Source: Fodinicola acaciae
Lineage (GTDB): Bacteria; Actinomycetota; Actinomycetes; Mycobacteriales; HKI-0501
DNA: 64,000 bases
Assembly: GCF_010993745.1 (NCBI RefSeq)
Contig: NZ_WOTN01000002.1
Location: forward strand, 1,426,001 to 1,490,000
Direction: 5' to 3'
The notes beneath the pieces are model-generated. The model made no database searches. It saw only the letters and a program-made list of their open reading frames with translations, and had not been told where the DNA came from. Positions 9,341-17,407 of the stretch are shown piece after piece. Position numbers and translations under genes: made by a program. Each line of letters opens with the position of its first letter. The first letter of the stretch is position 1.

Positions 9341-10162
9341 TCAGGCCTTGCCGAGCGACGCGGTCGGGTTCGCGACGGCGGCGATGTTGCAGAAGCCGAT
9401 CGGTCCGGCGGTGTCGTGCATGACGCAGGATCCGACCGCGATGCCGTCCTCGCCGGCGTAACCATTGGCTTCCAGGCCAATTTCCTCGCCGCATGGCAGG
9501 CGCCGCAGGTAAAGCGTGTAGTCGGCGTTGATGAACTCCAGGCCGTTGCTGCCGCCGACGGCCAGCGGGCTGGCGAAGTCGGCGGCCAGGCCGAGGCGTA
9601 CGAACGGCGACAGCGACTCGCCGGCGACCAGTTCGTGCGTGTCACGCAGCCAGGCGCGCCGGCAGTTTTCGCCGCGCCAGTTGGTGGTGACTTTTCCATC
9701 GGGGTCGAACATCCACAGGTCCCACGGCACCGACCACTGTCCGGGACGGTCCGTCGACGGCGCCGGGCCGAGCGTGGCCGGCTCCGGAATGTCCCAGGCC
9801 GGGGTTGCCGGGATCTCGCCGGTGGGATGCTCAGTGCGCTTCAGTTGTACGGAGCTGGCGCGCGCGATCGGTCCGTCCGGTCCGAGAACGACCGCGTCGG
9901 CGACCCGGATGCGGCGGCCGTCGCGTACGCGCGTGGTCTGCACTCGCAGCGGGACGAGCTTGCTGTTCTTGAAAAGATCGACGGTCAGCCGGCTGAAGTG
10001 AAAGCCTGGCGCGGCCTGTTCGCGTTCCAGAGCGCGCGCCAGCAGGCCGCCGAGCAGCCGGCCGTGCAACATGTCCGGCGACCAGGCGCTGCGCGCGTGC
10101 GGAGCCGGCATCAACTCTTGGCCGGAGAGCTCGAAAAAAGCCGGTAGGTCGCGGTCAGCCAT
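9341..10162 (-). CDS. TesB-like acyl-CoA thioesterase
   Basis: A 273-residue double hot-dog protein of the thioesterase-like (TesB/4HBT_3) superfamily. It has the N-terminal SPDMLHGRLLGGLLARALE pattern and a C-terminal half with GLEFINADYTLYLRRLP. It would release a free acid from acyl-CoA. Its start overlaps the tetR stop by eight bases, so it is expressed with its regulator. Placement between the two arms of the lipid regulon supports a role in controlling the acyl-CoA pool that the repressor may sense. Confidence 0.82.
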   Translation of the reverse strand: MADRDLPAFFELSGQELMPAPHARSAWSPDMLHGRLLGGLLARALEREQAAPGFHFSRLTVDLFKNSKLVPLRVQTTRVRDGRRIRVADAVVLGPDGPIARASSVQLKRTEHPTGEIPATPAWDIPEPATLGPAPSTDRPGQWSVPWDLWMFDPDGKVTTNWRGENCRRAWLRDTHELVAGESLSPFVRLGLAADFASPLAVGGSNGLEFINADYTLYLRRLPCGEEIGLEANGYAGEDGIAVGSCVMHDTAGPIGFCNIAAVANPTASLGKA

Positions 10163-10790
10163 CGTCGTCCTCGTCGTCGCGCAACGGATCCAGCCGGCGG
10201 ATCAGCCGTACGGTCGCCTCGATCACCCGGTTGGCCTCGCGTTTGTTGGCGCAGGTCGCGATTTCCCTGCTGGCCTCGCCGATGATGCTGGTCAGGATCG
10301 ACACCGTCATCCGCTCGACCGGATCGGCGCCGGCTTCCAACAGTACGGCGTTTTGGCGTATCCACTCGCGATTGCTGGCCCGCCGCACCAAGGTGAATCC
10401 CGGCGGTCCGTCGCCGTCCATGAACAACCGGATCAGATCGCGGCGCAACCACGCGCCTTCCATGAAAGCGCGCGCGCCGACGATGAAGAGCGCGAGGCGG
10501 TCCTCTTCTCCGTCGGCACGTGCCTTCGCGACCGCGGTGATCGCGCGCTGCTCCTGACTGGCCTCGTGGTCCTCCCACAGCGCCAGGAAAAGCTCGGTCT
10601 TGCCACCGAAATGATGATAGAGACTGCCGACGCTGGAGCTGGCCCGCTCGACCACCTCGGCGACGCTCGCCTCGGCAAACCCGCGCTGCACGAACACGGC
10701 GCTGGCCGCCTCCAGCAGGACGCGGCGGGTCTGCGCCGTACGGCTCCACTGCCAGGCGTTGGACGCCTTTCCGGTCGGCTTGCGCGGCAT
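10155..10790 (-). CDS. TetR-family repressor of the lipid regulon
   Basis: A 211-residue regulator with an N-terminal helix-turn-helix at about residues 25-70 (RRVLLEAASAVFVQRGFAEA, then SSSVGSLYHHFGGKTELFLAL) and a longer ligand-binding C-terminus. It is divergent from the acyl-CoA dehydrogenase operon, and dyads occur next to both starts. The same dyad lies before R2lox about 6 kb away. An acyl-CoA ligand is likely from the gene content but not shown. The M. tuberculosis set fadE4-Rv0232(TetR)-Rv0233(R2lox) is a recalled precedent for this grouping. Confidence 0.88.
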   Translation of the reverse strand: MPRKPTGKASNAWQWSRTAQTRRVLLEAASAVFVQRGFAEASVAEVVERASSSVGSLYHHFGGKTELFLALWEDHEASQEQRAITAVAKARADGEEDRLALFIVGARAFMEGAWLRRDLIRLFMDGDGPPGFTLVRRASNREWIRQNAVLLEAGADPVERMTVSILTSIIGEASREIATCANKREANRVIEATVRLIRRLDPLRDDEDDDG

Positions 10791-10799
10791 CCCCCGATT

Positions 10800-10816
10800 C
10801 TAGAGCAACGTTCTAG
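10800..10816. promoter_or_regulatory. TetR-type operator at the tetR promoter
   Basis: CTAGA-GCAACGT-TCTAG, a 17-bp dyad, lies ten bases before the tetR start, consistent with autoregulation. Arms and spacing match the site at 10898-10914 exactly, and the R2lox site with C/T and G/A changes at the ends. Confidence 0.72.
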
Positions 10817-10897
10817 GATCCGGGAGTGAGACTTCCCACCCGTGCCCGTCCCGGCCCTTGACAGGCCACCGCGCCGGCGGCACGCTCATAACCATTA

Positions 10898-10914
10898 CTA
10901 GAGGCGCGTTCTAG
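10898..10914. promoter_or_regulatory. TetR-type operator upstream of the acyl-CoA dehydrogenase operon
   Basis: CTAGA-GGCGCGT-TCTAG lies 16 bases before the acyl-CoA dehydrogenase start and overlaps the region just before its AATAGGAG ribosome-binding site. It shares arms, spacing and the flanking G and T of the centre with the site at 10800-10816. Confidence 0.72.
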
Positions 10915-10930
10915 AAATAGGAGCCCGGCG

Positions 10931-12103
10931 ATGGTCGACTTCTCGTTGAGCGACACCGAGCGGCAGATCCGCGACACGGTGCGCTCGTTCATCACCAAAG
11001 AGGTCATGCCGCTGGAGCCGGAGGTGCTGCGCAACGAACGCGCCGGCCGGCCGGCGCTGGAGCCAGGCGTCATCCGCGAGCTGCAACTGAAGGCGCGCAA
11101 GTCGGGTTTCTGGGGGATCAACACGCCGGAGGAGTACGGCGGCATGGCGCTCGGTCCGGTGATGTCGGTGATCATCGCGATCGAGACCGGTCGCACCTTC
11201 GTGCCGTTCGGTTTCGGCGGCACGGCCGACAACATCCTCTACGCCGGCACCGAGGAGCAGAAAAAGCGTTATCTCATCCCGACGATCGAGGGTGAGCGGC
11301 GCTCGTGTTTCGCGATCACCGAGCCTGGCGCCGGATCGGACGCGCGCGCCATCCGTACGCGTGCGGTGAAAGACGGCAGCGACTGGATCATCAACGGCGA
11401 GAAGACGTTTATCACCAACGGCAACGAGGCCGACTTCACCATGGTTTTCGCGGTCAACAACCCCGAGCTGGGGGCCGCCGGCGGGGTGACCTGCTTCCTG
11501 GTCGATCGCGACATGGGATGGAAGTCCGAACCGATCCCGACCATGGGTGAGTGGGGGCCGGCGTCGCTGATCTTCGAAGATGTACGCGTACCAGAGGAAA
11601 ACGTGCTCGGCGAGGTCGGCCGCGGCTTCGAGCTGGCGATGAAGTGGATCGGCCAGGGTCGCTACATGATCCCGGCGCGCGCCATCGGCTCGGCCGAGCG
11701 GATGCTGCAGATGGCGATCGACTACGCCAAAATTCGCAAGTCCATGGGCAACTTCATCGCCGACTACCAGGCCATCCAGTGGATGATCGCCGATTCGGCG
11801 GTGGAGATCGAGTCGGCGAAATGGCTCACGTTGTTCGCGGCCTGGTCGGTCCAACAGGGTCTGGACGCCCGGCAGGCGTCGTCGATTTCCAAGCTGCAAG
11901 GCGCGACCATGGCCAACCACGTGGTCGACCGGGTGCTGCAGATCCACGGCGGCATGGGCTACACCAAGGAGCTGCCCATCGAGCGGTGGTATCGCGAGCT
12001 GCGGCTGCTGCGGATTTTCGAGGGCACGGACGAGATCCAGCGCCGTACGATCGCACGCAACCTGATCAAGGGCCACGCGCGGCTCGGTGGGATCGGGGAA
12101 TGA
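10931..12103 (+). CDS. Acyl-CoA dehydrogenase
   Basis: A 390-residue FAD enzyme that introduces an alpha-beta double bond into acyl-CoA. Family landmarks are the FAITEPGAGSDARA flavin loop, the HGGMGYTKELPIERWYRE segment and the catalytic Glu in IFEGTDEIQRRTIARN. It leads a four-gene operon in which every junction is an ATGA-type overlap. Its product could feed the MaoC hydratase and hydroxyacyl-CoA dehydrogenase of the other arm, giving a full beta-oxidation set. Confidence 0.93.
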   Translation: MVDFSLSDTERQIRDTVRSFITKEVMPLEPEVLRNERAGRPALEPGVIRELQLKARKSGFWGINTPEEYGGMALGPVMSVIIAIETGRTFVPFGFGGTADNILYAGTEEQKKRYLIPTIEGERRSCFAITEPGAGSDARAIRTRAVKDGSDWIINGEKTFITNGNEADFTMVFAVNNPELGAAGGVTCFLVDRDMGWKSEPIPTMGEWGPASLIFEDVRVPEENVLGEVGRGFELAMKWIGQGRYMIPARAIGSAERMLQMAIDYAKIRKSMGNFIADYQAIQWMIADSAVEIESAKWLTLFAAWSVQQGLDARQASSISKLQGATMANHVVDRVLQIHGGMGYTKELPIERWYRELRLLRIFEGTDEIQRRTIARNLIKGHARLGGIGE

Positions 12104-13239
12104 GCCGCCGCGCCGGCATCGTCGGCGTGGCCGAGTCCGACCTCGGCAAGACGCCACACCTGACGGTGCTTTCGCAGCAGGCCACGGCAAGTGTCGCCGC
12201 ACTGGCCGAAGCCGGCCTCGGTTTCGCCGATGTCGACGGCCTTTTCACGGCCGGCGGGTGGTCGTGGTCGCCGGCCATCGCGCTCGCGGAATATCTTGGG
12301 ATCCAGCCGAAACACCTCGATGGAACGAACATCGGCGGCTCCTCGTTCGAGGCGCATGTCGGTCATGCGGTGGCGGCGATCGAGGCCGGTCTGATCGATG
12401 TCGCGTTGATCGCATATGGCAGCACGCAACGCACCGACCGGTCACGAAACCAGCCGCGTCCGGCGACGCTGGCCGAGCAGTATGAGCGGCCATACGGACT
12501 TCCCACGCCGGTTGGTGCGTACGCCCTCGCCGCCAACCGCTACATGTACGAGCACGGCGTCACCAGCGAGCAAATGGCGGAGGTTGCCGTCAGCGCTCGC
12601 GACTGGGCCGCGCTCAATCCAAAGGCGTACTATCGCGATCCGATCACCGTTGACGATGTCCTCGCGTCGGAGATGATCTGCGAGCCGCTGCACAAACTCG
12701 ACTGCTGCCTGGTGACCGACGGCGGTGGCGCGGTCGTGCTGGCCGCCGAGGACCGCTGGCCGGACGTGGCGGCCCGGCCGGTCGTGGTGCTCGGACACGG
12801 CGAAACCACGACACACAACGGAATCGCGCAGATGCCGGACCTCACGGTGACCGGTGCGGCGCGGTCGGGTCCGGCGGCGATGACGATGGCCGGCGTGAGT
12901 CACACCGACTTCGACGTGGTGGAGATCTACGACTCTTTCACCATCACCGTGCTGCTTACCTTGGAATCGTTGGGTTTCTGCAAGCCCGGCGAGGCCGGTG
13001 ACTTCGTACGCGCCGGCCGCACCGGTCCTGGTGGCGAGTTTCCGATGAACACCAACGGCGGCGGCCTGTCATACACGCACCCGGGAATGTACGGCATTTT
13101 CCTGCTGATCGAGGCGACTCGGCAGCTGCGTGGCGATTTCGCCGGTGCGCGGCAGGTCACGGATGCCGAGTTGGCGCTCGTCCATGGCACCGGCGGCGTG
13201 TTGTCGTCCACGTCCACGGTCGTGCTCGGAAGGGGATGA
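12100..13239 (+). CDS. Thiolase-like lipid-transfer protein (SCPx/Ltp2 type, no obvious nucleophilic Cys)
   Basis: A 379-residue thiolase-fold protein. At the position where degradative thiolases carry the nucleophilic cysteine it reads NIGGSSFEAHV, so the Cys appears to be missing. Other landmarks are VEIYDSFTIT and NTNGGGLSYTHPGMYG near the C-terminus. Cys-less thiolase-like proteins paired with a DUF35 protein, such as Ltp2 with ChsH2, act as retro-aldolases in steroid side-chain degradation. The DUF35 protein here is the very next gene. I infer an aldolase or a non-classical acyl transferase rather than a normal thiolase. Confidence 0.82.
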   Translation: MSRRAGIVGVAESDLGKTPHLTVLSQQATASVAALAEAGLGFADVDGLFTAGGWSWSPAIALAEYLGIQPKHLDGTNIGGSSFEAHVGHAVAAIEAGLIDVALIAYGSTQRTDRSRNQPRPATLAEQYERPYGLPTPVGAYALAANRYMYEHGVTSEQMAEVAVSARDWAALNPKAYYRDPITVDDVLASEMICEPLHKLDCCLVTDGGGAVVLAAEDRWPDVAARPVVVLGHGETTTHNGIAQMPDLTVTGAARSGPAAMTMAGVSHTDFDVVEIYDSFTITVLLTLESLGFCKPGEAGDFVRAGRTGPGGEFPMNTNGGGLSYTHPGMYGIFLLIEATRQLRGDFAGARQVTDAELALVHGTGGVLSSTSTVVLGRG

Positions 13240-13622
13240 GTCGCGTGGAGATCGCGGTGGACACGGAAAGCAGGGAATTCTGGGACGGTGTCGCCGCCGG
13301 CGAGCTGCGAATCCAACGGTGTGAAGCCTGCGGGCACGCGGTTTTCTATCCGCGCGCGCTCTGTCCGTCGTGCCACTGCGACCGGCTGGTGTGGATTGTG
13401 GCGAGCGGCCGCGGCGAGGTTTACTCCTACACGGTGGCACATCGCGCGTTCGGTGAGTTCGCCACGGAGGCTCCTTTCACCGTGGCGCTGGTTGATCTGG
13501 ACGAGGGGGTCAGGATGCTTACCCGGATCGTCGGCGGCACGGTCGCGATCGGCGACCGCGTCGAGCTGGAATTCGCGACTGCCGCGGGCAATCAGCTGCC
13601 GTGCTTCCGGCCGGTGGCATGA
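13236..13622 (+). CDS. DUF35 zinc-ribbon/OB-fold acyl-CoA-associated protein
   Basis: A 128-residue protein with a four-cysteine ribbon (CEACGH then CPSCHC, residues about 28-48) followed by an OB-fold (GRGEVYSYTVAHRAF onward). This is the DUF35/ChsH2 C-terminal arrangement. These proteins partner thiolase-like enzymes and are needed for their activity. Its start overlaps the thiolase-like stop and its stop overlaps the synthetase start, consistent with equal expression of a complex. Confidence 0.88.
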   Translation: MSRVEIAVDTESREFWDGVAAGELRIQRCEACGHAVFYPRALCPSCHCDRLVWIVASGRGEVYSYTVAHRAFGEFATEAPFTVALVDLDEGVRMLTRIVGGTVAIGDRVELEFATAAGNQLPCFRPVA

Positions 13623-15688
13623 GCGCCGTCGGGGCGCTCTTCCATCCACGTTCGATCGCTCTGGTCGGCGCCACCGACAAGTCCGGATGGTCGCTGAACA
13701 CCTACAACAACCTGCTGCTGCACCGGTTTGCCGGTCCGGTGTATTTGGTGAATCCACGTGCGGCGACTGTTCACGGCGCTGAGGCGTACGAAAGCCTGAC
13801 CGCGATCGGGCTGCCGGTCGACCTCGCCTACGTCATGGTGCCGACGAAGGCTGTGCTTTCCGTGCTGACCGAAGGAGCTCGGCTTGGCATCAAGAACTAT
13901 GTCATCCTCACCGCCGGTTTCGGCGAGGCCGGGCCGGGCGGTGTCGCGCTGCAGACGGCCTTGACCGAGCTGGTCGCGCGCGAGAATCTGACTGTGTTGG
14001 GGCCAAACGGCAACGGCTACATCAACGCCGCCGGTGGTGTGACGCCGTACGGCCTGCCGATCCCGACGCCGCTGCTGACCGGCCCGGTCGGCGTGGTGTT
14101 GCAGAGCGGCGCGCTCGCCAGTGCGGTGCTTTCCTTTGCTCAGGCCAGAAATATCGGCATCAGCCTGCTCACGTCGATGGGGAACGAGGCGACGGTTTCG
14201 GTCGTCGACGTGCTGGACTATCTGGTCGACGATCCGGCGACACGAGTCATCGCACTGTTCCTGGAATCCGTCCGGCGGCCGGATCGGTTCGCCGCGGTCG
14301 CACGCAAGGCCCAGGCGGCCGGAAAGCCGATCGTGGCACTGAAAATCGGGTCGAGCCAGCTCGCCTCGCAGACCGCACGTGCGCACACCGGTGCGCTCGT
14401 CGGCGACGACGATGTGACGAGTGCGGCGTTCCGGCAGCTCGGCGTGATCCGCGTACGATCGCTGGAAGATCTCATCATCACCGCCGGTCTGTTGGCCAGC
14501 TCCGGCTCGCTGCGAGGTCCGCGGATCGGTGTCGTGACGCCGTCCGGCGGTGCGTCGGAGATCATCGCCGACCGAGCCGAGGCCGAAGGTTTGCGACTTC
14601 CGTCGTACGCGCCGGAAACCGTGCGCCGGCTGACCGAGATCCTGCCGGATTTCGGCCAGGTGGCCAATCCGCTCGACATCACCGGCTACGTGGTCGTCGA
14701 CCGGACATTGCTCGGTCGCGCGATGGAGGTCGTCGCCGACGACCCCGGCATCGACGTCGTCTTGCTGCTCAACGAGCTTCCGCGGGTACGTCCACCGGAT
14801 CCGGCGCAGTTGCTGGAAATGTTTGGCCTTACCGCCAAGCGCATCCACAGCGCGCCGAAGCCGGTGGTGGTCGTCAGCAATGCGCTCACCGACATCACCG
14901 AGTTTGGCCGCGAGGTCGCCGCGGCGACCGGTTTCCCTTACGTGACAGGCGGCATCGAGCATGGCCTGACGGCGATCGGTGCCGCCGTACGCTGGTCGAC
15001 CGCGCGACCGCCGCAGCCGAGCGTGCCATCGACACCGGTGCTGCGCGGCTCGCCGTCAGGTCTGTGGGTCGAGCGTGAAGCGGCCACATTGCTGGCCGAC
15101 AACGGCATTCCGGTCGTGCCGTCGACCTATGCGTCCAATGTGGACACCGCGGTCACGGCGGCAGAGTCGTACGGCTATCCGGTCGTGCTCAAAGCGGCGG
15201 CCGAAGGTCTTGGTCACAAGAGCGATGTCGGTGGCGTGCGGCTTGGACTGTCCACTGTGGACCACGTACGCTCGGCGTACGAGGAGATTCTGGCCAGGAC
15301 CAGGGCCACTGGCGTGCTCGTCCAGCCACAGCGCGTCGGTGGCGTCGAGCTGCTGGTCGGCGTCGTACGCGATGCCGCCTGGGGACTGACGATGGCCGTT
15401 GGTCTTGGCGGCATCTGGGTCGAGGTGCTGCGTGACTCGTCGTTGCGGCTGCTGCCGGTCGACCGCGCCGAGGCTTTGGCCGCGTTGAACGAATTGCGCG
15501 GTGTCGAGCTGCTGCGTGGCGCTCGCGGCACGGAGCCGGCCGACCTCGAGGCGGTCGCGGATGTTGTCGCTCGGGTGAGCGATCTCGCGGTCGGTCTCGG
15601 CGACCGGCTGGAGTCGTTGGAAATCAACCCGCTGCTGGTGCGCGGATCGACGGTCGAGGCGCTAGACGCTCTGGTCACCTGGCGATAG
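13619..15688 (+). CDS. ADP-forming acyl-CoA synthetase (acetate-CoA ligase family)
   Basis: A 689-residue fused alpha-beta enzyme. The N-terminal CoA-binding domain (ALFHPRSIALVGATDKSGW) and succinyl-CoA-ligase-like domains cover about residues 1-460. An ATP-grasp domain (GIPVVPSTYASNVDTAVTA onward, with GYPVVLKAAAEGLGHKSDVG) covers about 475-689. It activates a carboxylic acid to its CoA thioester with formation of ADP. As the last gene of the operon it could supply the substrate of the dehydrogenase. Its end overlaps the convergent GNAT gene by 27 bases. Confidence 0.88.
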   Translation: MSAVGALFHPRSIALVGATDKSGWSLNTYNNLLLHRFAGPVYLVNPRAATVHGAEAYESLTAIGLPVDLAYVMVPTKAVLSVLTEGARLGIKNYVILTAGFGEAGPGGVALQTALTELVARENLTVLGPNGNGYINAAGGVTPYGLPIPTPLLTGPVGVVLQSGALASAVLSFAQARNIGISLLTSMGNEATVSVVDVLDYLVDDPATRVIALFLESVRRPDRFAAVARKAQAAGKPIVALKIGSSQLASQTARAHTGALVGDDDVTSAAFRQLGVIRVRSLEDLIITAGLLASSGSLRGPRIGVVTPSGGASEIIADRAEAEGLRLPSYAPETVRRLTEILPDFGQVANPLDITGYVVVDRTLLGRAMEVVADDPGIDVVLLLNELPRVRPPDPAQLLEMFGLTAKRIHSAPKPVVVVSNALTDITEFGREVAAATGFPYVTGGIEHGLTAIGAAVRWSTARPPQPSVPSTPVLRGSPSGLWVEREAATLLADNGIPVVPSTYASNVDTAVTAAESYGYPVVLKAAAEGLGHKSDVGGVRLGLSTVDHVRSAYEEILARTRATGVLVQPQRVGGVELLVGVVRDAAWGLTMAVGLGGIWVEVLRDSSLRLLPVDRAEALAALNELRGVELLRGARGTEPADLEAVADVVARVSDLAVGLGDRLESLEINPLLVRGSTVEALDALVTWR

Positions 15689-16180
15689 AGCCGCGCCGTA
15701 GATGCGCACCGGCCAGTTTTTGTAGGTGAGCGCGCGCTCGTAGCTGAGGCCGATCTTTTCGGCCACCCGCTGCGAAGGAACGTTGTCGGGATGGATGATC
15801 GCGACCAACCGGCGTACGCCCAATGCTTTCGCCGCGTGGTCGCGACAGGCGGCCGCTGCCTCCGTCGCGTAGCCGTTGCCTTGTAGGTCGGCGCGTACGT
15901 GATAGCCGACCTCGATCTCGCGCACGCCTTCCACCACCTGGACGGTCAGCCCGCAGTCGCCGATGAACTCGCCGGAGCGCAGGGTCAGGATCCACAGGCC
16001 GAAACCCTCGTCGCGATAAAGCCGTTTGCTCCAGTCGATCCAGCCCTGCGCTTCCTCGCGTGTCTTGGTGCGGGGGTAATAGCGCATCACGGCCGGGTCG
16101 GCGAAAAGCGTGGCCATGTCGTCCAGGTCGGCGTCGGTCATCTGCCGGAACGAGAGCCGGTCGGTTGGGTCTGGAGTCAC
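15662..16180 (-). CDS. GNAT acetyltransferase (RimJ/RimL type)
   Basis: A 172-residue GNAT-fold protein with the acetyl-CoA loop RADLQGNGYATEAAA and the late IHPDNVPSQRVAEKIGL segment. It probably acetylates an amine or a protein N-terminus. GTG at 16180 is chosen because GGGGAG precedes it by a few bases. A longer reading to 16231 adds a tail with no family similarity that I recognise. It is convergent with the synthetase operon. Confidence 0.78.
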   Translation of the reverse strand: MTPDPTDRLSFRQMTDADLDDMATLFADPAVMRYYPRTKTREEAQGWIDWSKRLYRDEGFGLWILTLRSGEFIGDCGLTVQVVEGVREIEVGYHVRADLQGNGYATEAAAACRDHAAKALGVRRLVAIIHPDNVPSQRVAEKIGLSYERALTYKNWPVRIYGAALSPGDQSV

Positions 16181-16250
16181 CTGGTCTCCCCTCGTCGCGT
16201 GCCAACCGGTCGCGTGAATTCTACCGGCCAAGGCAAGGTCTTTTCGGAAC

Positions 16251-16410
16251 GCCCCTTTCCGTGCACACAGGGGTCGGCTGGGTTTCGCCTGTGTGGCGGG
16301 TGCTCCTGCGCGGAGGGCGACCTCAAGGGAGAGGAGGCGGGGGCGCCATCACAGCCTCCGTAGCGCTATGCGTAATAGTTGTTTAACAAGACATCAAACC
16401 GGACATCTGC
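16251..16410. repeat. GC-rich interspersed repeat plus operator-like motif
   Basis: The stretch 16278-16352 (GGTTTCGCCTGTGTGGCGGG, then a second CTGCGCGG-type block and CCTCAAGGGAG) closely matches 37869-37930. GTAGCGCTA (16360-16368) also recurs near 38035. At 16372-16410 comes GTAATAGTTGTTTAACAAG then ACATCAAACCGGACAT, related to 9113-9140 and 38196-38234. The remainder of the gap to 16507 has no supported gene. An open minus-strand stretch over 16383-16505 could be a decayed coding remnant. Confidence 0.6.
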
Positions 16411-16507
16411 TGCGAGTCGCCAGTCACAACTGCCTTGCCTGCCTCGAAGTCGAGCACCCGCGATGCCGGATTTTCATTGACAAGAGCCAGAAAGAACGCT
16501 GACTCGC

Positions 16508-17407
16508 TCAGACCGGCCTGTCGCCGAGAAAAGCTCGGCCGGCGACCCGCAGCCGGGTGGCCAGCGGCACCGAGACACGCCGATCGAAAACCTGGTAGTC
16601 GGCCTTCTCCACCTCGTCGAGAATTCCACGATAGAGCACCAAAGCGGTGCCGATGCACAGCCGGCTGGAGTCGGCCAGCAGCGGAATGCCGCCGGCCGCA
16701 TACGCGTAGATGTCGCGCGTACGCTCGATTTCGAAAGCCAGCAGCTCGCGGATCTGCGGCGTCACCACCCGCCGTTGCCACGCATGCCGCGTCACGCCAA
16801 ACTTTTCCAGGTCTTCCAACGGAAGATAGATCCGGTCGCGGTCCAGGTCCTCGGCGATGTCGCGGATGAAGTTGGTCAGCTGGAACGCCTCGCCGAGCGC
16901 GTGCGCACGCGGATATGCCTCGTCGCTGACCGGCTCCAGAATCGGCGTCATCTGCAGGCCGATCACCGCGGCCGAGCCGTACATGTATCGCTGGAGATCG
17001 GCGTAGGTCCGGTAGGCGGTGACGGTCAGGTCCATCCGCATCGACTGCAGGAATGCCTTGATGTGGCCGACCGGAATGTCCCAGGTGCGGATGGTGTGCA
17101 GCAGCGCCCGGCAGACCGGGTCGGCGGAGCTGCCGGCGTCGAGGTCGCCGAGCACTCGCTCGCTCCACCTGTCAAACTCGGCCGCTTTGCTGGCCGGGTC
17201 GCCGTTGTCGACGATTTCGTCGGCGTGGCGGGCAAAACCGTAGAGACTGTGGACGTACGGACGTTTCGCCGCCGGCAGCAGAAGCGTCGCCAGATAATAC
17301 GTGCGGCCGAAGGTCGCGTGCAGTTGGCGGCAGCGCTCGTACGACGCGCGCAGGCTCGGCTCGGTGATGCCGGCCGCGTCCAGCCAGCGCGCATGCCTCC
17401 GCTTCAC
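16508..17407 (-). CDS. Squalene/phytoene synthase family protein
   Basis: A 299-residue trans-isoprenyl diphosphate synthase that would join two prenyl diphosphates head to head. Both Asp-rich motifs are intact: Asp63-xxx-Asp67 in HADEIVD and Asp183-xxx-Asp187 in NFIRDIAEDLDRDR. The YGSAAVIGLQM helix is also typical. The GTG start overlaps the nhaA-dsbA stop as GTGA. No desaturase, cyclase or shc gene is adjacent, so phytoene, squalene or an intermediate product cannot be chosen. An HpnC/HpnD-like role is an alternative. Confidence 0.87.
   Translation of the reverse strand: MKRRHARWLDAAGITEPSLRASYERCRQLHATFGRTYYLATLLLPAAKRPYVHSLYGFARHADEIVDNGDPASKAAEFDRWSERVLGDLDAGSSADPVCRALLHTIRTWDIPVGHIKAFLQSMRMDLTVTAYRTYADLQRYMYGSAAVIGLQMTPILEPVSDEAYPRAHALGEAFQLTNFIRDIAEDLDRDRIYLPLEDLEKFGVTRHAWQRRVVTPQIRELLAFEIERTRDIYAYAAGGIPLLADSSRLCIGTALVLYRGILDEVEKADYQVFDRRVSVPLATRLRVAGRAFLGDRPV

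Noticed and set aside
16383-16505. Minus-strand stretch that could be a coding remnant (FFLALVNENPASRVLDFEAG)
   Set aside because: It has gene-like composition but no start, no ribosome site and no family I recognise. It is mentioned only as a possible relic.
16508-17407. Terpene biosynthetic gene cluster
   Set aside because: Only one prenyl synthase is present, without desaturases, cyclases or tailoring genes. The neighbours do not form a known terpene cluster.
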